A DNA stretch of 64,000 nt from Lachnoclostridium sp. An169 (GCF_002160525.1 NZ_NFKT01000022.1:1-64000); one strand, 5' to 3'. Shown: positions 1 through 10,197, counted from the first letter of the stretch. The notes: generated from the sequence alone by a model not told the origin. Made by a program: numbers and translations.

Positions 1-661
1 CAGTCGGTTCACCCGGATTCTCCTCCTCGATCGGCACCAGTGCGTCCCTTGCTGCCGCCAGTTCTTTCTCTGCCTGATCCACTACTGCCTGGTCGTCCAC
101 AGACAGGGACGCATCTGCGAGCACTGCATTTGCCTGCGCCAGCGCCACATTGAACACTGCCACGGACTCCTCAGTGTATTTCGTCAGATCCAGATCTTTG
201 AGGCTGTCAACCAGCTTCTGCAGATTGTCCTTGTTTGCTTTGTATCTCTGCATGAGGATTGCATCGAGCAGGTCGTCGGCTGCCTTCTGTACATCTTCTT
301 CCAGAGCATCACCATCTCCATATACTTCCTGCGCTGCCGCCAGAGTGTCTTCAAGTATCTGCCAGTTTGCTTCTACATACCGATCCGCATTTGCGGTCAT
401 TTCTTCTGCACGTCTGATCAGGAGTTCCAGGTTCGTCTTATCTCCCTGAACAACTCCCAGTCCCCAGATGCCTTCCAGAAGGTTATTCCATGCCGCGTCT
501 ACTTCTGCCTGGGTTGCATTTTCATTGTCCAGTACAGCTTTGGCCTGCTCTTTCACCTGACCAAAATATTTCGCTGCGCTGTCTGTCACGCCGTCGGTAG
601 ACAGGGTAAGTGCATAGTCATAGGTCTTCTGAAGGAGCGTTTTGTTCACCGGCTCCGGTTC
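1..661. repeat. Direct repeat copy 1 (FIVAR spacer of protein A)
   Basis: Aligns without indels to 5084-5744 at a constant offset of 5083 bp. Counting by eye gives about 32 mismatches, close to 95% identity. Similarity stops abruptly at 661/5744, where the two proteins diverge into different upstream modules. Confidence 0.95.
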
Positions 662-3600
662 CGGTTCTTCCGGTTCTCCGTTTTCAATCGTATAGGTAAT
701 CTCAATCACATCACTGTATAAAGCCCCTTCTTTTATTGCTGTGAATTTTAGAACAGTTGTCTCTTCAATACAAAGGGTTTCACCCGGGACATAATAAATT
801 CCATTTTCCGCCGTCCGCGGATCGCTTCCATCCAGTGTATAAAAGATATTCTGCCCCTCTGCCGCCGGTGTCAGCGTCACTCCAACATGCTCAGCGTACA
901 CTCCTCCTTCCATATTTGCGGACGGATTCGGTGTTTTCTGACGGGTCACTTTAATATCATCAACACAGTAATCCACACTGATTCCATCAAATCCAATCGT
1001 ACCGTTCCCGTTTGCGCTGTCGCTGTATTCGAATACTTTTTCACCGTCAATATAGGCTGTGATTAATCCATCCACCGTTGTGATACTGTAATCGTGCCAG
1101 CTTCCCTCGTAATTTTCCGAAGCCGGAGCGGAAACCATGTCCGTGTCACCGCCGGCTCTCCTGTATAGAGCGAAGTCTCCGCTGGCCCTGCGGTATTTCA
1201 GAGAATACCGGTTAAAGTTTCCTTTATCGTCCTGGGAGCCTGCATACCATACCGGAGCCATGTTGTCCCAGTCATATGCCCCGCCAACGCCCCAGTTGTT
1301 GATCTTGATCCGGCATTCAAACGTATAGTTTGACCAGTCCATGCCGTCGGCAACATATACCAGATCATCCTGAGAAGTCACATGCATAACCATATTCTCC
1401 GGATCTTCTGTATCCGGGATGATCTCGATTATCGCATTGCCCTTCTGGGCTGCAAATTCCGTCGGATTCTCAGATTCAAAGTCTTCCGCAAACAGTTCTG
1501 CTTCCGGCTCTTCCGGAGCTGTCGGCAGCGGAAGGTCCTCTACCGGAGGCGCATCCTGTCCGCCGTACACATACAGCTGATCAAAGAATGCCTTGCCACC
1601 CTTTCCTTCCCAGTCGCCCATACCGATGTAGTTAAATGATGTTGCCACACCGTCGGACTCGTCGTACGTCGCCACCAGCTGATCGTCGATGTACAGCTTC
1701 ACATCTGATCCGAAGCTGTAATCAAATTTAAACGTGTGCCAGCCAAAGCAACGCTTCACATCTGTCTGAATCAGCTCGTCGCCCTTCTTGATCATGTAAT
1801 AGTCTTTGGATACGCTTCCCACTGCGCCAAGTCCCAGTGCATTTTCACCGTCGTCCACACGCAGGAAGGAATTCGGCAGGATCTCCGTAGGCACGGCATC
1901 CCCGCGGTCATTGTTTGCATAGTCTTTCCTTCTGTCCATGTATTTGACTTCCACGATCTTGTGCAGGTCATTGTCAAATGTACGGCTCACTACCACGCCG
2001 TTGGGATTCAGGTCGGCGTTGATCGGCAGGGATCTTCTTCCCACATGCGGATCTTCTGACATATAGCCGTAGCCGATATGCATTTCCACATTTCCTTTTT
2101 CTACAGTCCACTTTGTCAGATCCAGATTCCGGGACGCTTCAAAATCATCATAGAAATACAGATCTTTCGGAGCCCCGTCATAGGTTCTCTTAGCCACCCG
2201 GTATTCTTCCGGGAAACTCTCTGTCAGGCCGATCTTGTCATATTCCATCTTACTGTTGTCAAAAGTCTTCAGCTGGTCATCGGAATAGAGATTGTTCGTG
2301 CAGTTTTCATAATAGTACATATCCCCGTATCCGTCTCCCTGGGACTGATCCCGGATGGCGAGCAGATGGTGCTGGGTGTTCGCCGCCTGAATGTTGGTGA
2401 ACTGGCTTCCACTTGCGCCCATGGCCGTGTCCAGACCACCGACTGTACACTTCTCGATTACAGACGGATCCGCTCCGATATCTGTGATCAGCATCTGATC
2501 AAAATAGTTGTAGCGGTCAATACTCGTATCGATACCTTCCAGGTTCGTCTTCAGATCATTCGGATCATTGGAACCGTGCAACGCCTGCACATCTTTTCCT
2601 GCAAGCAGCCAGCTTAAGAACACCGCGCTGTCTTCGCCCGCATCCTGCTGTGCGTCATGAACATGAATATATTTGAAATGATTTCCAACCGTGTACATAT
2701 CTCTGATCTCATCGTAATTGCTGTCAGCGCCGTAGCGGTCGCGCCGGTAGCCGCCGAGAACAAGGATTGCACGTTTCGGAGTATCATAGATCTCCATGTT
2801 TGTAAACGTATTCTGTCCGGAACTCATCAGAGTGAATCCGACTGCATGTCCGACCAGTTCACCCACCTCGTGGATCAGCACGTTTTCTACAGTATTATGA
2901 TTATTGTATTTTCCGATGCCCGGATATCCGCCTTCAAAAATCAGTCCGCCGTAACCGGTATTTTCAATTACAGAGTTCGTCAACACCTGATTCTGGTTGT
3001 CGCCCGCATAGATAATTCCATACAGACCGGAGTTCTTTACTCTTGTGTTTGTGATCGTAATATCATGGGCGTCTGTCACTGTGATGGAACCTACGCGGAA
3101 CTCCTCGCGATCCACACTCTCACAGTAAGACGGATTCGTGCTTCCCTCTGAAGCCGCCGGGAAATGACCGATCCCCGCATCTGTGTCTCCCCAGTTCCAG
3201 GAATATGTGAAATAATCCGCAAACTCCGTGTCTTTTACTGCCAGTCCGTCAAAAGTAATGTTATGTACCTGTTTATCCGGATCCGGTTCGTCCGCCAGAT
3301 TCTCCTTGTCCGCTCCTTTGAAATAGACAGCCGTCTGCATAGTAGGCACGATGATCGTCTGTTCCTCAATGGCGCCGTCCTCTGCCTTCGGATAATAGTA
3401 AATGGTACCTGTGGATTTATTGTAGTGGTACTCTCCCTCTACATCCATGAAAGCAAGATTTCCCTGAAGGAAATATCTTGCGCCGGTCCCGATATTATAT
3501 TTTGTACGGTATTTCTCCGGATAGTCCGCAGGCGGCTCCGGAAATTTGAACTCGCTGTTTTCTGTGCTGATCGTGGCAATCGGTACGGTATTGGTAAACC

Positions 3601-4345
3601 AGTCCCAGTCGCCGCCGTCCCATACGAACACCTGGGCGATCTCTTCCTCGCCGCGTTCCTGTGCATGTACCATACCCTGAATGGTCTTCTCATCCAGATC
3701 AGCGGCATTATAGTACATGTTCAAATCGTTGTTGTGTCCGCCGGTAGAACGCATATATTCACCTTTGGCCATAGGGAAAAACGGATTGTTGTCCCGGTTT
3801 CTCGTACGCGCCATCGTCGCACGCTCATCGTTTACATAGAGGGTGTTAAACTCATACTTTTCCGGATCAAGCTGAGTCTTGTAGACCTTGCCGAGCAAAG
3901 ACTCGTCCAGATCATATTCGCTGACGTCCGTCTCGTCCGCCAGTACCCATCCGCTGATCCGCTCTCCGCCGATCAGGTTCGCTTTGCCGACGCCGTCCGA
4001 GCTCCGGTAAATCACTTCGAATCCGTTCGTACCGGAGTCCCCTTCATCGAACATCAGCGTATCTCCCAGATAGTAGTCGCCCGCACCGATATTTACGATA
4101 ATATTTCCTGTCATATTATCATTGATCTCATCCACTGCCTGCCGTGCACGCTCTACTGTAGCAAACGGGCTGTCTTTGCTCCCGTTATTTTCGTCGCTGC
4201 CGTTAACCGACACATAAAACTCTTTCTGCACATCTTCTCCTGCCGCCTCCGCTGTACTTCCCTTTACCGGCAACGCAGCAGCCGATCCGATGATCATGGC
4301 CGATGCCAGGGCAAACGACATGGATCTTCGTACTGTTCTTTTCAA
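1..4345 (-). CDS. Cell-surface right-handed beta-helix protein A (GH141-like head), 3' end outside window
   Basis: Open from a TTG start at 4345 to the window edge (about 1448 codons seen); GAGGAGG lies 7 nt before the TTG. An ATG 7 nt upstream is in another frame. The first ~35 residues look like a signal peptide (basic start, then hydrophobic Ala-rich stretch). The body opens with EFYVSVNGSDENNGS and carries repeated N.I...N....N turns of a parallel beta-helix (about residues 40-650). Two LamG/concanavalin-like domains follow, then a chitobiase-C-terminal-like module (FYTLDGSDP) and FIVAR-type three-helix spacers starting at KTLLQKTYDYALTLS. Known of the fold: it is used by GH141 and polysaccharide-lyase-like enzymes. 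The N-terminal layout resembles GH141, but substrate and catalytic residues cannot be set from sequence alone. It is a paralogue of the adjacent gene and is expected to be wall-attached like it, although its C-terminus lies outside the window. Confidence 0.85.
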   Translation of the reverse strand, partial: MKRTVRRSMSFALASAMIIGSAAALPVKGSTAEAAGEDVQKEFYVSVNGSDENNGSKDSPFATVERARQAVDEINDNMTGNIIVNIGAGDYYLGDTLMFDEGDSGTNGFEVIYRSSDGVGKANLIGGERISGWVLADETDVSEYDLDESLLGKVYKTQLDPEKYEFNTLYVNDERATMARTRNRDNNPFFPMAKGEYMRSTGGHNNDLNMYYNAADLDEKTIQGMVHAQERGEEEIAQVFVWDGGDWDWFTNTVPIATISTENSEFKFPEPPADYPEKYRTKYNIGTGARYFLQGNLAFMDVEGEYHYNKSTGTIYYYPKAEDGAIEEQTIIVPTMQTAVYFKGADKENLADEPDPDKQVHNITFDGLAVKDTEFADYFTYSWNWGDTDAGIGHFPAASEGSTNPSYCESVDREEFRVGSITVTDAHDITITNTRVKNSGLYGIIYAGDNQNQVLTNSVIENTGYGGLIFEGGYPGIGKYNNHNTVENVLIHEVGELVGHAVGFTLMSSGQNTFTNMEIYDTPKRAILVLGGYRRDRYGADSNYDEIRDMYTVGNHFKYIHVHDAQQDAGEDSAVFLSWLLAGKDVQALHGSNDPNDLKTNLEGIDTSIDRYNYFDQMLITDIGADPSVIEKCTVGGLDTAMGASGSQFTNIQAANTQHHLLAIRDQSQGDGYGDMYYYENCTNNLYSDDQLKTFDNSKMEYDKIGLTESFPEEYRVAKRTYDGAPKDLYFYDDFEASRNLDLTKWTVEKGNVEMHIGYGYMSEDPHVGRRSLPINADLNPNGVVVSRTFDNDLHKIVEVKYMDRRKDYANNDRGDAVPTEILPNSFLRVDDGENALGLGAVGSVSKDYYMIKKGDELIQTDVKRCFGWHTFKFDYSFGSDVKLYIDDQLVATYDESDGVATSFNYIGMGDWEGKGGKAFFDQLYVYGGQDAPPVEDLPLPTAPEEPEAELFAEDFESENPTEFAAQKGNAIIEIIPDTEDPENMVMHVTSQDDLVYVADGMDWSNYTFECRIKINNWGVGGAYDWDNMAPVWYAGSQDDKGNFNRYSLKYRRASGDFALYRRAGGDTDMVSAPASENYEGSWHDYSITTVDGLITAYIDGEKVFEYSDSANGNGTIGFDGISVDYCVDDIKVTRQKTPNPSANMEGGVYAEHVGVTLTPAAEGQNIFYTLDGSDPRTAENGIYYVPGETLCIEETTVLKFTAIKEGALYSDVIEITYTIENGEPEEPEPEPVNKTLLQKTYDYALTLSTDGVTDSAAKYFGQVKEQAKAVLDNENATQAEVDAAWNNLLEGIWGLGVVQGDKTNLELLIRRAEEMTANADRYVEANWQILEDTLAAAQEVYGDGDALEEDVQKAADDLLDAILMQRYKANKDNLQKLVDSLKDLDLTKYTEESVAVFNVALAQANAVLADASLSVDDQAVVDQAEKELAAARDALVPIEEENPGEPT

Positions 4346-4655
4346 TATTCATCCTCCTCTTCCTTAAAAACATAACTCTGCTTTTCCCGGACCCTCCTTC
4401 TCATCCGCGCTATATCTAATAATCTGGCATAAATTTCCACCATTTTCATCACTGTTTTTTAACAATTTCTCCAAAAAACATCACTTTCTTTTTTGCTTTT
4501 TCCAACAGGCAGACCAAGGCGTCAATAGCCCTGTGGAGATTCTGTATTTTCTCTGAATACACTCATTTTCTATATCCGGAAGAATAATGCCGGGGTGGCA
4601 AACTTTATACATTTCTCCACCCCGGCACTCTTTTCAAAGCTGCTAAACTATACTT
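4346..4655. other. Intergenic region between the two beta-helix genes
   Basis: Holds the terminator hairpin of gene B (4588-4627) and the leader of gene A. An A/T-rich stretch near 4430-4449 (AAATTT then CATTTTCATC) weakly resembles the motif found upstream of the three minus-strand operons. No convincing -35/-10 pair was found, and no RNA gene or ORF with a ribosome site was seen. Confidence 0.6.
4588..4627 (-). terminator. Rho-independent terminator after beta-helix gene B
   Basis: Perfect 11-bp inverted repeat (4588-4598 with 4617-4627, TGCCGGGGTGG / CCACCCCGGCA) around an 18-nt loop. On the minus strand it is followed by TTATTCTT, about 30 nt past the stop codon at 4656. Confidence 0.7.
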
Positions 4656-7600
4656 TTATTTTCTCTTTCTCCTTGCGATCACTGTCCCGCCTGCCAGTGC
4701 CGCAGCCGCAAGCATCACTGCCGCTGCGCCTGCTACCGGAGCTGTGTCACCTGTCTTCGCAGCTTTTTCTCCATCCGCTTTTGCCTGATCATCCGGGCTG
4801 TTCTGACCATTGTTACCGTTTCCATACTGGCTGTCGGATCCGCTCTGGTTATCAGAACCTCCCTGGTTTCCGGAGTTCTCGTCTCCCACTCCGCCATCCG
4901 GATTTTTTCCATCGTCCGGATTACTCGGGTCGCTCGGATCGCTCGGGTCACTTGGATCGCTTGGCTCACTCGGGTTGCTCGGGTCACTCGGCTCCGTCGG
5001 GTCACTCGGATCGCTCGGATCCTCTGGATCGGTCGGATCCGTCGGGGCACTCGGATCGGTTGGCTCTTCCGGATCGGTCGGATCAGTCGGTTCACCCGGA
5101 TTCTCCTCCTCGATCGGCACCAGTGCGTCCCGTGCTGCCGACAGTTCTTTCTCTGCCTGATCCACGACTGCCTGGTCGTCCACAGACAGGGATGCATCTG
5201 CGAGCACTGCATTTGCCTGCGCCAACGCCACATTGAACACTGCCACGGACTCCTCTGTGTATTTCGTCAGATCCAGATCTTTGAGGCTGTCAACCAGCTT
5301 CTGCAGATTGTCTTTATTTGCTTTGTATCTCTGCATGAGGATCGCGTCGAGCAGTTCGTCGGCTGCTTTCTGTACATCTTCTTCCAGAGCGTCCCCGTCT
5401 CCATATACTTCCCGCGCTGCTGTCAGAGTTTCTTCAAGTATCTGCCAGTTTGCTTCTACATACCGGTCTGCATTTGCAGTCATTTCTTCTGCACGTCTGA
5501 TCAGGAGTTCCAGGTTCGCCTTATCTCCCTGAACGACACCCAGTCCCCAGATTCCTTCCAACAGGTTATTCCATGCCGCATCTACTTCTTCCTGGGTTGC
5601 ATTTTCATTGTCCAGTACAGCTTTGGCCTGCTCTTTTACCTGACCAAAATATTTCGCCGCGCTGTCTGTCACGCCGTCGGTAGACAGGGTAAGTGCATAG
5701 TCATAGGTCTTCTGAAGGAGCGTTTTGTTCACCGGCTCCGGTTCGTCCGAACCTCCCGTCACTACTACTTTCTGCAGCAGCACCGGTGCATATCCATCTG
5801 CCTTTGCCGGAAGAATTACTGTTCCTGCCTCTGCATACAGGGAAGCATCTGCTTCTGCATATGTAAGAGCAAGCTCTTTCTCTCCTGACAGGCACTGCGC
5901 AGATACAGTGGACGGAAGCTGCGGCGTTGTACCCGCTGCCGTCTCTACATCCGCAAGCGCGGAAACGGACTGGATGCCGTCTGCTGTAACCTGTACGCTG
6001 ACTGTCTCATTGTAGTCTGCCAGTACGCCGTAAGCTGTGAATTCTCCCACTGTTTTGTACAGCCACGGATTGATCATCTTCCATGAAACTGTGGCATTAG
6101 TTTCTGTGTCGTTCTCAAACGTCACTTTTACTTCCGACGGAAGCTGCGGTGCTGTGCCCGCTTCTGTTGTCACCGGAGCGATTTCGTCAACTGCTGTGAC
6201 TGCAACACTGTTGTCAATGTAGATTGTGTAATCTCTGTTTCCTGCAGAGGTTACCTCTGAGATCACAAGAGCGTTCATTCCTGTAATCAGATCCAGTTCT
6301 GCGGATCCTGTTTCTGCAAAATCCTCGGTAATGTCTGCGCCGTTCAGAGCGATCTTAACATCTGCTCCTTCCAGTACAGCCTCCGGTTTTGTCATGGTAA
6401 CCGGCTGAGACTTGTCCACAATCTGAGCACTGTACATATAGTACTGCGGATTATACTCTCCGTTGACCTCGGCATTCGTCAGACCAAAGTTGTCCGGATA
6501 CTCCACATAGGTCGGATTTGAGATGATCTGGATATCATCCATGTATACCTTTGCGTTGATTCCGCCAAATCCGATCCCGCCATATGTATAAGAACCGTCA
6601 TCCACAGAAATCAATGGCTGTCCGTCTAAGATAAATCCAACTTTACCATCGAATGTCTGAATCTGAAGTTCATGCCATTTGCCTGCATCAAATCCTTCCG
6701 GTACTGCTGCGCGCCCCAGTACAGAGTCGCCACTGCTCGCATGTTTACAAATTTCAAAGTAGGCCTCTCCAGCATCAAACCCATTACCGCCGTTGATATT
6801 TCTTCTGTAAACGATCTGGTATGAGCCAGGATTAGTCTCCTTACTGTCACCGTCCAGATTGGTCATGACAAAAATTGTGAAATTGTCATATGCTTTTCCA
6901 AGTACATTCTGATCGCCCCATCCTTCAAATTTCCACTTCAGATTTACCACATAATTATCCCAGTCCTTGTTGCCAGTCTGGTAGAAATTGTGTCCATCCT
7001 GAATGTCGATATAGAGTACATTATTATCTGAATTGTCCGGATCTGCCACAACCTCCATCTGCGACTTGTCATTTGTCGGTTTAAACGCCGGGAGTTCCCC
7101 ATCTTCCAGATCCAGATAGAGCTGTTCCTTATTGTCATTGGATGCGTCATATTCCGGAGGAGCCGGAAGCGTTATGTTACCCGGATCTTCTGTTTCTGCA
7201 CCGCCGTAGATGTAAAGCTGGTCGTAGTAAGCGATTCCCACACCGTCGTCTGATCCAAGGGACACGTAATCAAATCCGTCTGCGTCCACTGTTTTTACAA
7301 ATGTGCCATCAATGTATAATTTCACATCTGTTCCGGATGTATAGTCGAATTTCAGCTCATGCCATCCGAAAGTTCTCTGCACTTCTGTCGCTTCTTTTTT
7401 GCCACCGATCTGAACGATATAATTGTTCATATTATTGCTGTCCAGTCCGATACCGATAATGTTTTCTCCGTCGTCTGCTCTCGCAATTGAAGTAACTTTA
7501 GCCGAGTTGCTTCTCCCCGAATCATAAGCAGCAAGATTATTATTCTGACGGTCAAACATCATAACCGTCACCACTTTGCTGAGCTGCTGCTCAAATTCAC

Positions 7601-9836
7601 GGTACAGTTTTGCTTTTCCGGAAAGCTCAAGACCCTGTTTTCCGCTGAGCGGATCCTCTGAGTACCACTGTGTTGTGATCTCCGGAGTGCCGCCTTCTGA
7701 AGCCCATTTTGTATAATTCAGTCCGCTCTCGAAGTCTTCCTCAAAGTACAGGTCGTCCGGCGTCTCGACAAAGTCTTTTGTCGCCGAATTCATAAATTCT
7801 GCCGGGTAATCTGCTGTCACGCCGATCTTGTCGTATTCCATTCTGGAATCGTCAAACTTGTCGATCTCATTTACCATCGTACCGTAATCAATATTGACGT
7901 TGTCAAACTTGATCACATCACCGTACTGTTTGATCGTATTAACCTCAATGTTGAAGTTCATCGGATTTACGGCTTTTACATTGCTCAGCTCAAATCCGGA
8001 ACATCCCATATCGAGGTTGATACAGTTCGGTCCGAGGTCTGTCATGGTCGGATTGGCTCCTGTAGAGTCAATGATCATCTGATTGATATAGTTTGGCTTG
8101 TAATTCTCACTTCCCTTATACAGGTAGCATCCGAAGAATGCGCCGTCGTCACCACCGTCCTGCTGACAGTCATGGATATAAATATACTCAAATGTATTAT
8201 GGTGGGAGTACATATCTGTCATGGCATTAAAGTCTGCATCTCCATCCGGATAGGACTGGTTCGGATTTCTGCTGTTTCCTGCCGTAATAAAGACGCCGCG
8301 TCTCGGTGAATTATAAACTTCCAGGTTCGAAAACGTATTATAGCCGGACTGCTGTACTGTAAGTCCTGTCGCCTGACCAATCAGCTCGCCCACATTGTGG
8401 ATTACCGTATTGCGGACAATATTGTCGCGGCTGTAGCCATCTCCGTTCTCATCCCCGGCAACTCCCGGATATCCGCCGTCAATATTAACTCCGCCGTGTC
8501 CGGTGTAGTTGATGAGGCAGTTCTCAATTACAGTATTCTGATTTGCCAGATATACCTCAATACCGAACATACCCGTGTTTGTAATATGGGATTTGGAGAT
8601 CGTGATATTTTTTGTGTTCTTTAACGTAATATTTCCATACTGGAACTCAATACGCTCTGTCTGCTCGCAGTAGGACGGCTGAGTGCTGCCCTCTGCTTCA
8701 GCCGGATAAAAGCCGAGACCGTCTCCCGCATCTCCCCAGTTCCATCCGTAAGCATACCAGTCCGTGGTATTGGTATCCTTAAACGTGAGACCGGAGAACT
8801 CAATATTCTCTACCATGCTGTCACGGGATTCTCCTTCCACACGGATGATCTCTTTCACCTGAGGGATAACGATATCCTGCTCCTCGATGCCTCCTTCCTC
8901 CGGATAATAATAGAGGTCGCCTGTCGTCTTGTTGTAGTAATACTCTCCCGGAGCATCCAAAAATCCCAGATTCCCCTGTAGGAAATAACGCGCATTATTT
9001 CTGGTTGCATATTTCGGGCGATACATCTCCGGATGTCCATCTACCGTCTTGTATGTAAGCGTTCTCGCTGATGTATCAATCTCTGAAATCGGAATAGTAT
9101 CTGTCATCCAGTCCCAGTATCCGCCGTCCCACATATACACCGAAGCGTCAAGATCCCCTCTCTCCTGTGCATTTACAAGGCCGGCTATCGCTTCTTCGTC
9201 AAGATCGCCTGCCTTGTAAATCAGATCACCTACTCCGCCGCCTTCAGATCTCATATACGGAGTAAGGGCGGATTCAAATCCGGCAACCTGCTCTTTATTC
9301 TGCGTGCGTGCCAGGGTTGCTCGCTCATCATTTACATAAATTGTATCAAATGTATAATCTGTTCCTACATTCGTCTTATACACTTTGCCCACTGCTGAAT
9401 CCGGCAGATCTGCATCAGCCCCTTCATTTTCCACAAGTTTCCATGCTGAATCCACCTGCTTTCCTCCGATGAAAGCTGCACTGGCAATTCCGTCCAGATT
9501 CTGATATACGATTTTATGCCCGTTCGTACCAGAATCCTGCTCGTCAAACACAATCGTCTCGTCAATGTAATAATCGCCCTCTGCGATAAATACATAAATG
9601 TCCCCGGTCATGTTGTCATTGATCTCCCTCACAGCATCCCGCGCCGCTTCCAACGTTGCAAACGGGTGCTCATAGGAGCCGTCATTTGAGTCACTTCCAT
9701 CAGGAGAGACAAAAAATTCAGCCTGGATCGTCCCCTCTTCCGCCGAAGCAGATGCAGGAATCATTCCTGCTGTCATTCCTGCTGTCAATGCAGCAGACAA
9801 TGCCAGCGAAACTGGCTTCTTCCATTTTTGTTTCAT
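4656..9836 (-). CDS. Cell-surface right-handed beta-helix protein B with wall-sorting-like tail
   Basis: 1726 aa. The ATG at 9836 is chosen over one 39 nt upstream because CGGAGG stands 9 nt before it and the protein then starts with a classic signal peptide (MKQKWKKPVSLALSAALTAG, cleavage near ASA-SAEEG). Rough order: beta-helix 40-640; LamG-like 700-885; second LamG-like 905-1110; cadherin-like segment; two Big_4-type Ig-like domains near 1210 and 1290 (TEAGTAPQLPS and TAAGTTPQLPS); FIVAR-type spacers 1364-1584; Pro/Ser/Asp repeats 1580-1640; C-terminal AAKTGDT, hydrophobic helix and RRKRK. The end has sortase-signal architecture, but LP of LPXTG is replaced by AA. The likely role is a surface glycosidase, lyase or glycan-binding protein; the beta-helix head resembles GH141. 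It lies about 300 bp upstream of paralogue A and has its own terminator, so the two may be transcribed separately. Confidence 0.88.
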   Translation of the reverse strand: MKQKWKKPVSLALSAALTAGMTAGMIPASASAEEGTIQAEFFVSPDGSDSNDGSYEHPFATLEAARDAVREINDNMTGDIYVFIAEGDYYIDETIVFDEQDSGTNGHKIVYQNLDGIASAAFIGGKQVDSAWKLVENEGADADLPDSAVGKVYKTNVGTDYTFDTIYVNDERATLARTQNKEQVAGFESALTPYMRSEGGGVGDLIYKAGDLDEEAIAGLVNAQERGDLDASVYMWDGGYWDWMTDTIPISEIDTSARTLTYKTVDGHPEMYRPKYATRNNARYFLQGNLGFLDAPGEYYYNKTTGDLYYYPEEGGIEEQDIVIPQVKEIIRVEGESRDSMVENIEFSGLTFKDTNTTDWYAYGWNWGDAGDGLGFYPAEAEGSTQPSYCEQTERIEFQYGNITLKNTKNITISKSHITNTGMFGIEVYLANQNTVIENCLINYTGHGGVNIDGGYPGVAGDENGDGYSRDNIVRNTVIHNVGELIGQATGLTVQQSGYNTFSNLEVYNSPRRGVFITAGNSRNPNQSYPDGDADFNAMTDMYSHHNTFEYIYIHDCQQDGGDDGAFFGCYLYKGSENYKPNYINQMIIDSTGANPTMTDLGPNCINLDMGCSGFELSNVKAVNPMNFNIEVNTIKQYGDVIKFDNVNIDYGTMVNEIDKFDDSRMEYDKIGVTADYPAEFMNSATKDFVETPDDLYFEEDFESGLNYTKWASEGGTPEITTQWYSEDPLSGKQGLELSGKAKLYREFEQQLSKVVTVMMFDRQNNNLAAYDSGRSNSAKVTSIARADDGENIIGIGLDSNNMNNYIVQIGGKKEATEVQRTFGWHELKFDYTSGTDVKLYIDGTFVKTVDADGFDYVSLGSDDGVGIAYYDQLYIYGGAETEDPGNITLPAPPEYDASNDNKEQLYLDLEDGELPAFKPTNDKSQMEVVADPDNSDNNVLYIDIQDGHNFYQTGNKDWDNYVVNLKWKFEGWGDQNVLGKAYDNFTIFVMTNLDGDSKETNPGSYQIVYRRNINGGNGFDAGEAYFEICKHASSGDSVLGRAAVPEGFDAGKWHELQIQTFDGKVGFILDGQPLISVDDGSYTYGGIGFGGINAKVYMDDIQIISNPTYVEYPDNFGLTNAEVNGEYNPQYYMYSAQIVDKSQPVTMTKPEAVLEGADVKIALNGADITEDFAETGSAELDLITGMNALVISEVTSAGNRDYTIYIDNSVAVTAVDEIAPVTTEAGTAPQLPSEVKVTFENDTETNATVSWKMINPWLYKTVGEFTAYGVLADYNETVSVQVTADGIQSVSALADVETAAGTTPQLPSTVSAQCLSGEKELALTYAEADASLYAEAGTVILPAKADGYAPVLLQKVVVTGGSDEPEPVNKTLLQKTYDYALTLSTDGVTDSAAKYFGQVKEQAKAVLDNENATQEEVDAAWNNLLEGIWGLGVVQGDKANLELLIRRAEEMTANADRYVEANWQILEETLTAAREVYGDGDALEEDVQKAADELLDAILMQRYKANKDNLQKLVDSLKDLDLTKYTEESVAVFNVALAQANAVLADASLSVDDQAVVDQAEKELSAARDALVPIEEENPGEPTDPTDPEEPTDPSAPTDPTDPEDPSDPSDPTEPSDPSNPSEPSDPSDPSDPSDPSNPDDGKNPDGGVGDENSGNQGGSDNQSGSDSQYGNGNNGQNSPDDQAKADGEKAAKTGDTAPVAGAAAVMLAAAALAGGTVIARRKRK
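4915..5100. repeat. Minisatellite coding (PSD/PTD)n wall-spanning linker
   Basis: Degenerate 9-bp units (GGATCGCTC / GGGTCACTC on the plus strand) encode tandem DPS and DPT tripeptides. This is a typical rigid proline-rich linker between surface domains and the sorting signal. Such arrays change length easily by slippage. Confidence 0.9.
5084..5744. repeat. Direct repeat copy 2 (FIVAR spacer of protein B)
   Basis: Partner of 1-661, collinear with no indels. The flanking modules of the two genes are far more diverged, which suggests recent duplication of this segment or gene conversion. Confidence 0.95.
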
Positions 9837-9923
9837 GTGTACTTTTCCTCCGTTCCTGTTAGTTTGTTTTGACATTTATTTAGCCATACAAACACTTATA
9901 TATTCAACAACGTTTTTTGCTGA

Positions 9924-9951
9924 TATATAGAAATATTAAAAATCTGTACAA
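9924..9951 (-). promoter_or_regulatory. Possible sigma-A promoter of beta-helix gene B
   Basis: On the minus strand TTGTAC and TATATA are 16 nt apart, about 90 nt before the ATG. Only a consensus match; other pairs are possible in this AT-rich stretch. Confidence 0.35.
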
Positions 9952-10054
9952 AATCCGCACTTTTCAGTTACAGTCGAAAAAATCTGAGTTGTGAAAAAAC
10001 GATATCCCGGGATGCAGTCTCACACAGCTCATTCCAACCTGATACTGAATTTCA

Positions 10055-10083
10055 TTGTATGACTAAAATCCATCTGATAAAAT
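10055..10083 (+). promoter_or_regulatory. Possible sigma-A promoter of holin-like gene
   Basis: TTGTAT, a 17-nt spacer, then TAAAAT, oriented toward the holin-like gene about 130 nt downstream. Confidence 0.45.
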
Positions 10084-10177
10084 ATGGTCAGGGAAACAAT
10101 GAACAGGAACATTTAGGGCCCAATCAAAAACAGCACCACCCGCCCAGCCAAATCATAAAATGAAATAACAGCTGTTT

Positions 10178-10197
10178 CGGTACGGAAAGCCGTACCG
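10178..10197 (+). promoter_or_regulatory. Perfect hairpin directly upstream of a ribosome site
   Basis: CGGTACGG, AAAG loop, CCGTACCG: an 8-bp perfect stem that ends 3 nt before the AAAGGAG ribosome site of the holin-like gene. It could act as an operator or modulate translation. It has no T-run, so a terminator is unlikely. Confidence 0.5.

Noticed and set aside
3164..4375. 403-codon plus-strand frame
   Set aside because: Antisense shadow of beta-helix gene A; no family features and no ribosome site.
4915..5100. Regular short repeats that could suggest a CRISPR array
   Set aside because: Units are 9 bp with no spacers and encode Pro-Ser-Asp in frame; it is a protein linker.
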